Made by a program: the position numbers and the translations under genes
NCBI GenBank assembly: GCA_964618895.1
Contig: CAZUDO010000038.1
Coordinates: 1-64,000 of the forward strand
Reading direction: 5' to 3'
Length of the DNA: 64,000 nt
Source of the DNA: CAZUDO01 sp964618895
GTDB lineage: Bacteria > Desulfobacterota > Binatia > DP-6
In this document: piece by piece, positions 15,803-24,851 of the stretch
How the letters are laid out: each line of letters starts with the position of its first letter
How positions within the stretch are numbered: position 1 is the stretch's first letter
Notes under the pieces: model-generated
Databases searched by the model: none
What the model was told of the DNA's origin: nothing
What the model saw: the letters and a program-made list of their open reading frames with translations, nothing else

Positions 15803-16717
15803 ATGTCGGCCGAGGCCGTGCTCCTGATCGCCTTCGGCGGGCCGACGCGCCCGGAGGATCTCCGTCCCTTCCTGGCCAACGTCACCCGCGGCCGGCCGAT
15901 CCCGCCCGAGCGCCTGGAGCTGGTGGTGCATCACTACGAGCTGATCGGCGGCCACTCGCCGCTGAACGCCCTCACCTTCCGCCAGGCGGAGCGGCTCACC
16001 GGTGCGCTCGCCGCCGCCGGCACCCCGCTCCCGGTCTACGTCGGCATGCGCAACTGGGAGCCGACCATCGACGCCACCCTGACCCGCATGGCGGACGACG
16101 GCATCCGGTCCGCGGTGGGGGTGATCCTCTCGCCCCACGCCACCGAAGCGAGCCGCGCCCGCTACACCGAGTGCGTCGCCACGGCGCAGGCCGCGCTCGG
16201 GCCGCGCGCGCCGGCGGTCCGCTACGTGGAGACGTGGCACACCCATCCACTGTTCGTCACCGCGGTCGCCGATGCGGTAGTCGCGGAGTTGGTGACCCTG
16301 CCCGCGGCCCGGCGCGCCGACACGGCGCTGGTGTTCACGGCGCACAGCGTCCCGGTGGCGAGCGCCGCAGCGTCGCCCTACGTCGACGAGATCACCGCCT
16401 CCGCCACCGCGGTCGCCACCCGGCTCGGCCACCGCCGGTGGCAGATCGCCTATCAGAGCCGGAGCGGCAACCCGCGCGAGCCGTGGCTCGAGCCGGACGT
16501 GAGCGACACGCTGCGCGCGCTGGCGGCGACGGGGGTGGGCGACGCGATCGTGGTCCCGATCGGGTTCGTGTGCGACCACGTCGAGGTGCTCTACGACCTC
16601 GACATCGAAGCACGCGCGACGGCGCAGGCCGCCGGCATCGGCTTCCGGCGCGCCAGCACCGTCAACGATCATCCGCTCTTCATTCGCATGCTCGCGGACC
16701 TGGTCCAACGCACGTGA
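15803..16717 (+). CDS. hemH: Ferrochelatase
   Basis: The 304-residue protein has the ferrochelatase start AVLLIAFGGPTRPEDLRPFL, the YVGMRNWEPTI substrate loop, the metal-site His in VFTAHSVPVAS and the Glu in VCDHVEVLYDLDIE. It inserts Fe2+ into protoporphyrin IX (or into coproporphyrin, depending on pathway). The neighbours hemE and hemG fit either. It overlaps the hemG start by 4 nt (GTGA), so the two are translationally coupled. Confidence 0.93.
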   Translation: MSAEAVLLIAFGGPTRPEDLRPFLANVTRGRPIPPERLELVVHHYELIGGHSPLNALTFRQAERLTGALAAAGTPLPVYVGMRNWEPTIDATLTRMADDGIRSAVGVILSPHATEASRARYTECVATAQAALGPRAPAVRYVETWHTHPLFVTAVADAVVAELVTLPAARRADTALVFTAHSVPVASAAASPYVDEITASATAVATRLGHRRWQIAYQSRSGNPREPWLEPDVSDTLRALAATGVGDAIVVPIGFVCDHVEVLYDLDIEARATAQAAGIGFRRASTVNDHPLFIRMLADLVQRT

Positions 16718-18126
16718 GCGGGCCGCGGCGCATCGTCGTCGTCGGCGGCGGCATCGCGGGTCTCGCCGCCGCGCACCGGCTGGTCGAGCGCGCCCGGGCG
16801 ACGGAGACCACGGTGGACGTACGGCTCCTCGAGGCCGGCGACCGACTCGGCGGCACGATCGTCACCGAGCGCCGCGACGGCTTCGTCATGGAGGGCGGCC
16901 CGGACTCGATCCTCACCGAGAAGCCGTGGGCGGTCGACCTGTGCCAGCGCCTCGGGTTCGCCGATCGCCTGGTCGGCACGCGCGACGGCGAGCGGCGCAC
17001 CTATGTTGTGCATCGCGGCCGGCTCCTGCCCCTGCCGGAGGGGTTCCTCCTCATGGCCCCGACCGACCTGGTCGCGCTCGCCCGCTCGCCGCTGTTCACG
17101 TGGCGGGGCAAGCTCCGCATGGCGCTCGATCTCGTCCTGCCGCGCGGCCCGGCCGACGCCGACGAGAGCCTCGCCCACTTCGTCCGCCGCCGCCTGGGGC
17201 GGGAGGCCCTCGAGCGCGTCGCCCAGCCGCTGGTGGGCGGCATCTACACCGCCGACCCCGAGCGGCTGTCGCTGGCCGCCACCATGCCGCGCTTCCGCGA
17301 GCTCGAGCGCCGACACCGGAGCCTCATCCTCGGCCTGCGCGCCCAGGCCGCGGCCCCGACGGCCGGCGGGTCGGGGGCCCGCTACGCCCTCTTCGTGGCG
17401 CCCGCGGACGGGATGGGCGCGCTCGTGGACGCGCTCGCCGCCCGTCTGCCCGAAGGCGTCGTCCGTTGTCGTGCGCCGGTCGAGGCGATGGCACGCGACG
17501 GCGACCGCTGGCAGCTCCGCGCGGGCGGCGAGCCCCTGTCGGCCGACGCCGTCGTGCTGGCCACGCCGGCGCCCGCCGCCGCGGTTCTCCTGGCGTCCCT
17601 CGACCCCACCCTGGCGCGGACGCTGGCAACGATCGCGTACGCCTCGTCGGTGACCGTGACCCTCGCCTACGGCGCTGGCGACATGCCCGCCGAGGCCCTG
17701 CGCGGGTTCGGCTTCGTGGTGCCGGCGATCGAGCGCTCGCCGCTCATCGCGTGCACGTATGCGAGCCGGAAGTTCCCCGGCCGGGCCCCGGCCGGGCACG
17801 AGCTGGTCCGCGCCTTCCTCGGCGGCGCGCTCCGGCCGGACGTGATCGACTTCGACGACGACACGCTCGTCGGCCTGGTGCGCGGCGAGCTGCGGGCGTT
17901 GGCCGGCATCACCGCCGCGCCGTTGCTCACCCGCATCCACCGCCATCGGCGTGCCATGCCGCAGTATGCCGTCGGACACCTCGATCTGGTGGCGATCATC
18001 GAGGGCCGCGTCGCATCGCTCCCCGGCCTGGCGCTCGCCGGCGGGGCGTATCGGGGCGTCGGCATCTCCGACTGTGTGCGTTCGGGCGAAGCGGCGGCCG
18101 ACGCCGTGTTGGCGGCGCGAGCCTGA
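16714..18126 (+). CDS. hemG: Protoporphyrinogen/coproporphyrinogen oxidase, HemY/HemG type
   Basis: From GTG 16714 the 470-residue flavoprotein begins with the FAD-binding motif RRIVVVGGGIAGLAAAHRLV, then LLEAGDRLGGTIVTER, GFVMEGGPDSILTEKPWAVD, AQPLVGGIYTADPERLSLAA and a C-terminal FAD contact LALAGGAYRGVGISDCVRSG. This is the oxygen-dependent PPOX family. No HemQ gene is next to it, so whether it oxidises coproporphyrinogen or protoporphyrinogen is open. It is coupled to hemH. Confidence 0.92.
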   Translation: MSGPRRIVVVGGGIAGLAAAHRLVERARATETTVDVRLLEAGDRLGGTIVTERRDGFVMEGGPDSILTEKPWAVDLCQRLGFADRLVGTRDGERRTYVVHRGRLLPLPEGFLLMAPTDLVALARSPLFTWRGKLRMALDLVLPRGPADADESLAHFVRRRLGREALERVAQPLVGGIYTADPERLSLAATMPRFRELERRHRSLILGLRAQAAAPTAGGSGARYALFVAPADGMGALVDALAARLPEGVVRCRAPVEAMARDGDRWQLRAGGEPLSADAVVLATPAPAAAVLLASLDPTLARTLATIAYASSVTVTLAYGAGDMPAEALRGFGFVVPAIERSPLIACTYASRKFPGRAPAGHELVRAFLGGALRPDVIDFDDDTLVGLVRGELRALAGITAAPLLTRIHRHRRAMPQYAVGHLDLVAIIEGRVASLPGLALAGGAYRGVGISDCVRSGEAAADAVLAARA

Positions 18127-18129
18127 GCG

Positions 18130-19983
18130 TCAGGGCGATCTGCCCAGCAACGGGGTGACCGTTGCCAGCCCCTGGCGGGCGTCCGCACGTGCGGGGTCGA
18201 TCTGCAACGCGGCGCGGAACTCGCCCGCGGCGTCCTCGAAGCGTCCGAGCTGTAGCCACGCGGCACCCAGGTTGTAGTGGGTCCCGGCGCGCGCGGCATC
18301 GAGTCGCAGCGCCTCCTGGAAGTGCGCCACGGCCTCGGACGCACGCCCGGTCGCATACAGTGCGGCGCCCAGGTTGTCGTGCGCATCGGCGTGCGCGGGC
18401 TCGCGGGCGAGCGCTGCCCGGTAGTGCGCGATGGCGTCGTCGAGCGCGCCCGCGCCATGCCGCAGCACGCCCAGGTTGTAGTGCGCGCCGGCGCGATCCG
18501 GGTCGAAGGCGAGGGCCGTCTCGAGGTGCTCCGCGGCGCGGGCCGTGTCGCCGCGGGCGGCGTACAGCTCGGCCACCTTCTCGTGCGCGGCAACGTACCC
18601 GGGCGCGAGCCGCAGCGCGTCCTCCTGGTGCGCCAGGGCCTCGTCGCCGCGACCGTCGCCGGCCAGGGTGAGCGCCAGGAAGTGATGCGCCAGGTAGTTG
18701 GTGTCGTCGACGGCGAGCGCATGCCGCCAGAGCGTCTCCGGACCACGCCACACCGCCGTCTGCCGCCAGGTGAGGGCCGCGAGCACGACCAGCACGGCGG
18801 CGGCGAGCACGCGGCGCAGGACGCCCGCGCCGTGCACGACCAGCGCGCCCGCCAGGACCGCCCACCCCAGGCAGGCGAGATAGGTGTAGCGCTCGGCGAC
18901 CAGCTGGAGACCGAGCTGGACGACGCCGAGCACGGGCGCCAGCGCGAGGACGTAGCACAGCCACACCGCGCCGAGCGCCGGCAGCCGGCGGCGGAGCACG
19001 ACGGCTGCGAGCGTGATGCCGGCAACCGCGACCGCGCTCGCCACCACGCGCGGGCCGAGCGGGTCGAACGGCAGTGGCAGGTGATGCATGGGCGCGAGGC
19101 CGATCGGCAGGACGGTCTTCCAGAGATAGAAGGCCAGCCCGACCACCGCTGTCGCCACGCGCACCGTCGGGCTGCGCTCGACGAGCGACGTGATTGCGCC
19201 CGCCTGCGCCTGCCCGACCACCCCGATCGCCACCGCCGCGAGCGCGAGGGCCAGGTAGGGCAGCTTCTCGATCAACACGGGGCGGAGCGCCGCCGCGCCC
19301 CAGCGCCGGAGATCGGCCGGGAGTCGCCGCAGCGGATACACGTCGAGCACCACCAGCACGGCCGGCAGCGACATGCCGATCCCCTTGGCGAGGAGCCCGA
19401 GCGCGAACGCGAGCACCGACGCCCGGCGCCACCCGCGGCCGGCGCCGGTCGCGGCGCGCACGTACCACAGCAGTGCGAGCAGGGTGAAGAGCCCCGACAG
19501 CACGTCTTTCCGCCCCGTCGCCCACGCCACCGACTCGACCCGCAGCGGATGCACGGCGAAGCAGAGCGCCGCCACCAGCGCACCCGTGCGGGCCCGGCCG
19601 GCGTCGAGCCGGGCCGCGACCAGCAGCGCGTGCGCCAGCAGGTAGAAGACCCCGGCGTTGGCGGCGTGCAGGAGAACGTTGGTCAGGTGATAGCCGAACG
19701 GATCGAGCCCCCACACGGCATGGTCCAAGGCGAAGCTGAGCCACGTGAGCGGCAGGTACGGTCCGCCAAAGGTGGTGGTGAACATCCACCCGAGCTGACG
19801 CCAGCCGAGGCCGCGGAAGTGCGGGTTGTCGACCAGGAGGTGGCGGTCGTCGAGGTCGACGAAGCCGTTCCGGAGGGCCGGCAGGAAGACGACCAGCGCC
19901 AGCAGCGCGACCGTTCCCGCCCGCAGCCAGTCGCGTGACCGACCCGCCGGCGGTTCGTCCGGCGCGCACACGCCCTGTTCCAT
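18130..19983 (-). CDS. TMTC-like membrane protein with C-terminal TPRs (paralogue 1)
   Basis: From ATG 19983 the 617-residue protein has about ten membrane helices (residues 20-410) and then about six TPRs (AHYNLGVLRHGAGALDDAIA, AHDNLGAALYATGRASEAVA, HYNLGAAWLQLGRFEDAA). The membrane part carries the family signatures GFVDLDDRHLLVDNPHFRGL, PLTWLSFALDHAVWGLDPFG and HPLRVESVAWATGRKDVLS. These are shared with eukaryotic TMTC O-mannosyltransferases and bacterial TPR-glycosyltransferase-like proteins. The acidic DLDD in the first loop would be catalytic in a GT-C enzyme. The donor and acceptor are unknown. Related genes are at 39296-41173 and 46007-48097. It ends 3 nt from hemG, convergently. Confidence 0.8.
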   Translation of the reverse strand: MEQGVCAPDEPPAGRSRDWLRAGTVALLALVVFLPALRNGFVDLDDRHLLVDNPHFRGLGWRQLGWMFTTTFGGPYLPLTWLSFALDHAVWGLDPFGYHLTNVLLHAANAGVFYLLAHALLVAARLDAGRARTGALVAALCFAVHPLRVESVAWATGRKDVLSGLFTLLALLWYVRAATGAGRGWRRASVLAFALGLLAKGIGMSLPAVLVVLDVYPLRRLPADLRRWGAAALRPVLIEKLPYLALALAAVAIGVVGQAQAGAITSLVERSPTVRVATAVVGLAFYLWKTVLPIGLAPMHHLPLPFDPLGPRVVASAVAVAGITLAAVVLRRRLPALGAVWLCYVLALAPVLGVVQLGLQLVAERYTYLACLGWAVLAGALVVHGAGVLRRVLAAAVLVVLAALTWRQTAVWRGPETLWRHALAVDDTNYLAHHFLALTLAGDGRGDEALAHQEDALRLAPGYVAAHEKVAELYAARGDTARAAEHLETALAFDPDRAGAHYNLGVLRHGAGALDDAIAHYRAALAREPAHADAHDNLGAALYATGRASEAVAHFQEALRLDAARAGTHYNLGAAWLQLGRFEDAAGEFRAALQIDPARADARQGLATVTPLLGRSP

Positions 19984-20026
19984 CCCGAGCGCGGTGTAGC
20001 GATGGCCACGGCCGACGTCCAGGACC

Positions 20027-20120
20027 GACCCGAGACCTTGTCTCGGGTCGCATCCCAAGACTTCCCGCCGGTGGATCCAGCGAACGTCGTGCCGCGGCCG
20101 GCGGAGCCGGCGCGGCAAAG
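20027..20120 (-). repeat. Repeat R2, inverted copy of R1/R3
   Basis: Read on the minus strand this has the same two hairpins as R1: GCCGCGCCGGCTCCGCCGGC plus CGCGGCAC (20090-20117), and GACCCGAGAC/GTCTCGGGTC with AAG loop (20027-20049). The stem of the second hairpin differs from R1 at one pair (A-T for C-G) on both sides, which keeps the pairing. Confidence 0.7.
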
Positions 20121-20218
20121 CGGAGCGGGCCAGGAGCCGCCGCGGTTCGGCTCCAACCAAAAGAGGCCGGGGCACGCGTCGTCGGCCGCGGCAGCGCCGA
20201 CGTTCTATCCTCTCCCAA

Positions 20219-20310
20219 GTTTGCCGCGCCGGCTTCGTCGGCCGCGGCACGACCCCCACCTTCTCCACTCCGCCAAACTCTCGCCCCGACCCGAGACAAG
20301 GTCTCGGGTC
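20219..20310 (+). repeat. Repeat R3, direct copy of R1
   Basis: This unit runs AGTTTGCCGCGCCGGCTTCG, TCGGCCGCGGCACGACCCCC, ACCTTCTCC, and ends with the GACCCGAGAC-AAG-GTCTCGGGTC hairpin at 20288-20310. With R2 it forms a head-to-head inverted pair about 100 nt apart in the 361-bp gap (19984-20344) between the TMTC-like gene and the CaiB gene. That gap otherwise holds nothing I recognise apart from possible promoters of both divergent genes. Confidence 0.75.
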
Positions 20311-20344
20311 GATCTCCGCGGCGGGCCGTGCTACCGACGCGGCG

Positions 20345-21556
20345 ATGAGTCAGATCCTGCAGGGGGTCCGCATCGTCGAGGTGGCGCAGTGGTGGTTCGT
20401 GCCGGCCGCGGGCGCGGTGCTCGCCGACTGGGGCGCCGACGTGATCAAGGTGGAGCATCCCGTGCACGGCGACCCGCAGCGCGGGCTGGTCACCTCCGGT
20501 CTCATACCCGCCACCGGCGGCGTCAACTTCATGGTCGAGCAGCCGAACCGGGGCAAGCGGAGCGTCGGCATCGACCTCGCCCATGCGCGCGGCCTGGAGC
20601 TCCTGTACCGCCTGGTCGAGACCGCGGATGTGTTCCTCACCAACTTCCTCCCCCCGGCGCGCCGCCGGCTCCGCATCGACGTGGACGACATCCGGCGCGT
20701 CAACCCGCGCGTCATCTACGTGCGCGGGCATGGGCAGGGCGCGCGCGGGCCCGACGCCGAGAAGGGCGGCTACGACGCGGCGTCGTTCTGGTGCCGGGGC
20801 GGGATCGGCCAGGCCCTCACGCCCGCAGGCGCGGCGGCCCCGGTGATGCAACGCGCCGCCTTCGGCGACTCCACCGCCGGCATGACCGTCGCCGGCGGCG
20901 TCGCCGCAGCGCTCTTCCGCCGCGAGCGCACGGGCGAGCCGTCGGTGGTGGACGTGTCGCTCCTCGGCACCGCGATGTGGGTCCTGGCCCCCGACATCAT
21001 CGCCTCCAAGCTCCTCGGCTTCGACCTGCCGCTCCCCGATCGCACCCAGGCCCCCAACCCGATCGTCAACAGCTACCGCACCGCCGACGGGCGCTGGCTC
21101 TTCCTCAACATGCTGCAGCCCGACCGCTACTGGCCCGACCTGTGCACGCGTCTCGGCCGCCCCGAGCTCATCACCGACCCGCGCTTCGCCGACGGCCCCG
21201 CCCGCTTCGCGCATCGCAGCGAGTGCATCCGCGTCCTGGACGACATCTTCGGCGCCCGTCCGCTCGCCGAGTGGCGTACGCTGCTGGCCGACGCCGAGGG
21301 CGTATGGGCGCCGATGCAGACCGCCCGCGAGCTGCCCGACGACCCGCAGGCGGCGGCCAACGGCTACCTGCCCGAGATCGATCGCGGCGACGGCACGCGC
21401 TTCACGCTGGTGGCGAACCCGGTGCAGTTCGACGAGATGTCGCCGCCGCTCCGCCCGGCGCCGGACCTGGGCCAGCACACCGAAGAGGTGCTGCTGGATC
21501 TCGGCCTCACGTGGGAGGAGCTGGCGGCGTGCAAGGAGACGGGGACGATCTCGTAG
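20345..21556 (+). CDS. CaiB/BaiF family CoA transferase
   Basis: The 403-residue class III CoA transferase begins LQGVRIVEVAQWWFVPAAGA and has the family block VLADWGADVIKVEHPVHGDP, QPNRGKRSVGIDLAHARGL, DVFLTNFLPPARRRL and the GDSTAGMTVAGGVAAALFRR helix. The nucleophilic Asp expected near residue 170-180 fits AAFGDSTAGM. It moves CoA between organic acids. The substrate is unknown. The YhhQ-type gene begins within its stop codon (1-nt overlap). Confidence 0.9.
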   Translation: MSQILQGVRIVEVAQWWFVPAAGAVLADWGADVIKVEHPVHGDPQRGLVTSGLIPATGGVNFMVEQPNRGKRSVGIDLAHARGLELLYRLVETADVFLTNFLPPARRRLRIDVDDIRRVNPRVIYVRGHGQGARGPDAEKGGYDAASFWCRGGIGQALTPAGAAAPVMQRAAFGDSTAGMTVAGGVAAALFRRERTGEPSVVDVSLLGTAMWVLAPDIIASKLLGFDLPLPDRTQAPNPIVNSYRTADGRWLFLNMLQPDRYWPDLCTRLGRPELITDPRFADGPARFAHRSECIRVLDDIFGARPLAEWRTLLADAEGVWAPMQTARELPDDPQAAANGYLPEIDRGDGTRFTLVANPVQFDEMSPPLRPAPDLGQHTEEVLLDLGLTWEELAACKETGTIS

Positions 21557-22314
21557 TGAGTCACCCCGCCACGCAGCGGTCGGCCGCTCCGGCCCGCCCT
21601 CACGTACGCGCCCGGCACTACCGCTACTACGACCTCATCCTGGGCGGCTTCGTCGCGGTCCTCCTGTGCTCCAACCTGATCGGCCCGGGCAAATCCTGCC
21701 TGCTCGTGATCCCGCTGCTCGGCACGCCGCTCGTGTTCGGCGCCGGCAACGTGTTCTTCCCCATCTCGTACATCTTCGGCGACGTGCTGACCGAGGTGTA
21801 CGGCTACGCCCGGGCGCGCAAGGTCATCTGGGCGGGCTTCGGCGCCATGCTGTTCGCGACCCTCATGAGCCAGGTGGTGATCCGGCTGCCGGCCAACCCG
21901 GCCGAGCCGTTCAACGCCATCATCCAGCCCGCGCTGGAGGTCTGCTTCGGCAACACCTGGCGCATCGTGGCGGGCTCGATCCTGGCCTTCTGGGCCGGCG
22001 ACTTCGTCAATTCCTTCGTGCTCGCGAAGATGAAGCTCTGGACCCGGGGCCGGTTCCTCTGGACGCGCACCATCGGCTCCACCATGGCGGGCCAGGGGGT
22101 CGACAGCCTGATCTTCTATCCGCTCGCGTTCTGGGGCACATGGACCACCACGACCATGGTGCAGGTGGTGGCCTTCAACTGGGTCTTCAAGGTGATGGTC
22201 GAGGCGGTGGCGACCCCGGTGACCTACGTGGTCGTGAACGGCTTGAAACGCGCCGAGCGTGAGGACTTCTTCGACACCGACACCGACTTCACGCCGTTCT
22301 CGTTACGGGACTGA
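21556..22314 (+). CDS. Queuosine-precursor transporter family protein (YhhQ/VUT)
   Basis: From GTG 21556 the 252-residue membrane protein has about six hydrophobic spans. It carries the VUT signatures GPGKSCLLVIPLLGTPLVFG, FFPISYIFGDVLTEVYGYAR, RTIGSTMAGQGVDSLIFYPL and FNWVFKVMVEAVATPVTYVV. The family imports queuine/preQ0 for tRNA modification. No queuosine gene is adjacent. An acidic tail (EDFFDTDTDFTPF) follows the last helix. Confidence 0.85.
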   Translation: MSHPATQRSAAPARPHVRARHYRYYDLILGGFVAVLLCSNLIGPGKSCLLVIPLLGTPLVFGAGNVFFPISYIFGDVLTEVYGYARARKVIWAGFGAMLFATLMSQVVIRLPANPAEPFNAIIQPALEVCFGNTWRIVAGSILAFWAGDFVNSFVLAKMKLWTRGRFLWTRTIGSTMAGQGVDSLIFYPLAFWGTWTTTTMVQVVAFNWVFKVMVEAVATPVTYVVVNGLKRAEREDFFDTDTDFTPFSLRD

Positions 22315-22320
22315 GCCGCC

Positions 22321-23058
22321 ATGGCCGACACGACGCAGCTCGCGGGCAAGCGCATCCTGGTGACCGGGGCGGGCAGCGGCATCGGACGGGCGGCGGCGCG
22401 CATGTTCGCCGCCCGCGGCGCGGAGCTGATCCTGGTCGGCCGGCGGCAGGCCGCGCTGGTGGAGACCCTGCCCCACGCACGCGCCATGTCCCTGGACCAC
22501 GCCGACGACGCGCAGGTGGCGGCCTTTGCGCGCGACTGCGCGGCGCTGGATGGCATGCTGCTCGGCGCCGGCCAGCTCGAGACCGGGCCGGTGGCCGCCA
22601 CACCCGTCGCCGTGTTCGACCGCATGATCGCCGGCAACCTGCGCGGCCCGTGGCTCCTCTGCCATCACCTCGGCCCGCGCCTCTCTGACGGGGGCAGCGT
22701 CGTGCTGCTCGGGTCCAACATCGCCCTGCGTGCCATCCCGGACATGGCCGCCTACAGCGTCGCCAAGGCAGGGGTGCACATGCTGGCCCGCATCCTGGCG
22801 GTCGAGTGGGCGCCGCGGCGCATCCGCTGCAACGCGATCGCGCCCGGCCCGGTCCTGACCGAGATGGTGGCGCAGCGCCTGCGCGCCAGCGCCGATCCCG
22901 AGGGCGAGCTGGCGCAGCTGGCCGCCGTGAACCCGCTCCGGCGCCTCGGGCAGGAGGACGAAGTCGCCGCACTCGCCGCCCACCTGCTGAGCGACGACAG
23001 CGCCTGGACCACCGGCACCGTCATCCCGTGCGACGGCGGCGCGGCGGCGGCGTTCTGA
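22321..23058 (+). CDS. Short-chain dehydrogenase/reductase
   Basis: This 245-residue classical SDR has the cofactor motif LVTGAGSGIGRAAARMF and an LVGRR turn at the end of the second strand, where Arg residues suggest NADPH. It has a catalytic Ser in VVLLGSNIALRAI and YSVAK (about residue 145), then the C-terminal GPVLTEM and GTVIPCDGG motifs. The usual NNAG reads LLGAGQLE, a departure. Substrate unknown. It lies 6 nt after the transporter gene. Confidence 0.88.
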   Translation: MADTTQLAGKRILVTGAGSGIGRAAARMFAARGAELILVGRRQAALVETLPHARAMSLDHADDAQVAAFARDCAALDGMLLGAGQLETGPVAATPVAVFDRMIAGNLRGPWLLCHHLGPRLSDGGSVVLLGSNIALRAIPDMAAYSVAKAGVHMLARILAVEWAPRRIRCNAIAPGPVLTEMVAQRLRASADPEGELAQLAAVNPLRRLGQEDEVAALAAHLLSDDSAWTTGTVIPCDGGAAAAF

Positions 23059-23075
23059 GTTCCTCACCGAACGCG

Positions 23076-23630
23076 GTGGAGGTCGCGCTCGTCTGCCATC
23101 CGGCGACGCCCGACCCGGCGGTGCGTGCGATCGTCGTCCGGGTACGGCGCGCGCCGGCAGATGGGCTCGCGCTGACGTTCCGGTTGGATGGCGACCTCGC
23201 GCGTGTGCGGGTCCCGTCCCCGCGCCCCACCACCATCACCCGCGACCTGTGGCGGCACACATGCTGCGAGGCGTTCGTCGCCGTCGACGGCGTGCCCGCG
23301 TATCACGAGTTCAACGTCTCACCGTCGGGCGAGTGGATGGCGCATGCGTTCAGCGGCTACCGCCTGGGAGGGCCGCTGGACGACGAGACGCTCGCGCCGC
23401 GGATCGTGGTCCAGCGGGCGGGCGATCGGCTGTGCGTGGAGGTGCGCATTCCGCTCGCCCGGCTGTCGCAACGCCACGTGAACGCACCGCTCCGGCTCGG
23501 GCTCGCCGTGGTGGTGGAGGCAACCGACGGCACGCTCTCCTCCTGGGCGCTCCGCCACCCGGGCGCCACGCCGGATTTCCACCATCCCGGCGCCTTCGCC
23601 CTCCGGCTGGAGCCCCCGCCCGTGGAGTGA
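23076..23630 (+). CDS. DOMON-like/carbohydrate-binding-type domain protein
   Basis: I start this 184-residue protein at GTG 23076, 17 nt after the SDR stop. Sequence blocks GLALTFRLDGDLARVRVPSP, LWRHTCCEAFVAVDGVPAYH, EFNVSPSGEWMAHAFSGYRL and RLSQRHVNAPLRLGLAVVVE match small cytosolic DOMON-like proteins that resemble family 9 carbohydrate-binding modules. No signal peptide is seen. In many genomes this family neighbours DUF1343 genes, as here. The biochemical role is unknown. Confidence 0.6.
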   Translation: MEVALVCHPATPDPAVRAIVVRVRRAPADGLALTFRLDGDLARVRVPSPRPTTITRDLWRHTCCEAFVAVDGVPAYHEFNVSPSGEWMAHAFSGYRLGGPLDDETLAPRIVVQRAGDRLCVEVRIPLARLSQRHVNAPLRLGLAVVVEATDGTLSSWALRHPGATPDFHHPGAFALRLEPPPVE

Positions 23631-23642
23631 TAGGCGGCCGGC

Positions 23643-24848
23643 GTGCAGCTCGGCATCGACCGCCTGCTGGCCGACCGGACGCTCCGCCGGCCACTCCACG
23701 GCCGGCGCGTGGCGCTGCTGGCGCATCCGGCCTCGGTGACGCGCGATCTGACGCACACGCTCGACGCGCTGGCGGCGCTCGGCGATGTCCGCCTGACGGC
23801 GGCGTTCGGCCCCCAGCACGGGCTCCGGGGCGACAAGCAGGACAACATGATCGCGTCGCCGGACTTCGCGGATCCGGTGCACGGCATCCCCGTCTTCAGC
23901 CTCTACGGCACCGTGCGCCGTCCGACCGCGGCCATGCTGGACACCTTCGACGTGCTGCTCGTGGACCTGCAGGACGTCGGCACGCGCGTGTACACGTTCA
24001 TCACCACGCTGCGCTACGTGCTCGAGGCCACCGCCGCACGCCAGAAGGCGGTGTGGGTGCTCGACCGTCCCAACCCGGTCGGCCGGCCGATCGAGGGCAC
24101 CCTTCTCCGTCCCGGCTGGGAGAGCTTCGTCGGCGCCGGCCCGCTGCCGATGCGGCACGGCCTCACCCTGGGCGAGCTGGCACGCTGGTTCGTGCGTCAT
24201 CTCGGGCTCGACCTCGAGTGCGAGGTGGTGACCATGGACGGCTGGGACCCGGCACGCCCCCCGGGATGGGGCTGGCCGCTCGGCGAGCGCCCCTGGGTGA
24301 ACCCGAGCCCGAACGCCGCCAACCTGTGGATGGCGCGCTGCTATCCCGGCACGGTGATGCTGGAGGGCACGACCCTCTCGGAGGGCCGCGGCACGACGCG
24401 CCCGCTCGAGCTCCTGGGCGCGCCCGACCTCGATCCGGGGGCCCTTCTGGCCGCCATGGCGTCGATCGCACCGCAGTGGATGGCCGGCTGCCGGCTCCGC
24501 CCGTGCTGGTTCGAGCCCACCTTCCAGAAACACGCGGGGGCGCTCTCGGCCGGTCTCCAGATCCACGTCGAGGACGGGGCGTACGACCACCAACGCTTCC
24601 GGCCGTGGCGTCTGGTGGCGCTCGCGTTCCGCGCCCTGCGCACGCTGCGGCCGGACTACCCCCTGTGGCGCGACTTCCCCTACGAGTACGAGCACGACCG
24701 GCTCGCCATCGACCTGATCAACGGCGGCGAGCTGCTGCGACGCTGGGTGGACGATACGACCGCCCCGGCGGCCGATCTGGACGCGCTTGCCGCGCCGGAC
24801 GAGGCCGCGTGGCGCACCGAGCGTACCGGGGTGTTGCTCTACCCCTGA
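23643..24848 (+). CDS. DUF1343 / NamZ-type exo-beta-N-acetylmuramidase family protein
   Basis: The 401-residue protein starts at GTG 23643. It has LGIDRLLAD, AAFGPQHGLRGDKQDNM, FSLYGTVRRPTAAMLDTFDV, LLVDLQDVGTRVYTFITTL, VLDRPNPVGRPIEG, WVNPSPNAANLWMARCYPGT and LEGTTLSEGRGTTRPLELLG, covering the full DUF1343 family. Characterised members (NamZ) remove N-acetylmuramic acid from peptidoglycan fragments. No signal peptide is evident, suggesting cytoplasmic recycling. The DOMON-like gene is 12 nt upstream. Confidence 0.88.
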   Translation: MQLGIDRLLADRTLRRPLHGRRVALLAHPASVTRDLTHTLDALAALGDVRLTAAFGPQHGLRGDKQDNMIASPDFADPVHGIPVFSLYGTVRRPTAAMLDTFDVLLVDLQDVGTRVYTFITTLRYVLEATAARQKAVWVLDRPNPVGRPIEGTLLRPGWESFVGAGPLPMRHGLTLGELARWFVRHLGLDLECEVVTMDGWDPARPPGWGWPLGERPWVNPSPNAANLWMARCYPGTVMLEGTTLSEGRGTTRPLELLGAPDLDPGALLAAMASIAPQWMAGCRLRPCWFEPTFQKHAGALSAGLQIHVEDGAYDHQRFRPWRLVALAFRALRTLRPDYPLWRDFPYEYEHDRLAIDLINGGELLRRWVDDTTAPAADLDALAAPDEAAWRTERTGVLLYP

Positions 24849-24851
24849 CCG

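Noticed and set aside
19984..20268. Upstream extension of the TMTC-like gene to 20268
   Set aside because: The added residues are translated repeat R2/R3 sequence (PRPTKPARQ-type), not family sequence; ATG 19983 fits the first helix.
17996..21478. Minus-strand open frame of 1160 codons
   Set aside because: It crosses hemG, the TMTC-like gene, repeats and the CaiB gene in the wrong frame and has no recognisable domain.
20002..21555. Long plus-strand frame running into the YhhQ-type gene
   Set aside because: It lies out of frame over repeats and the CaiB gene; only the part from GTG 21556 shows family motifs.
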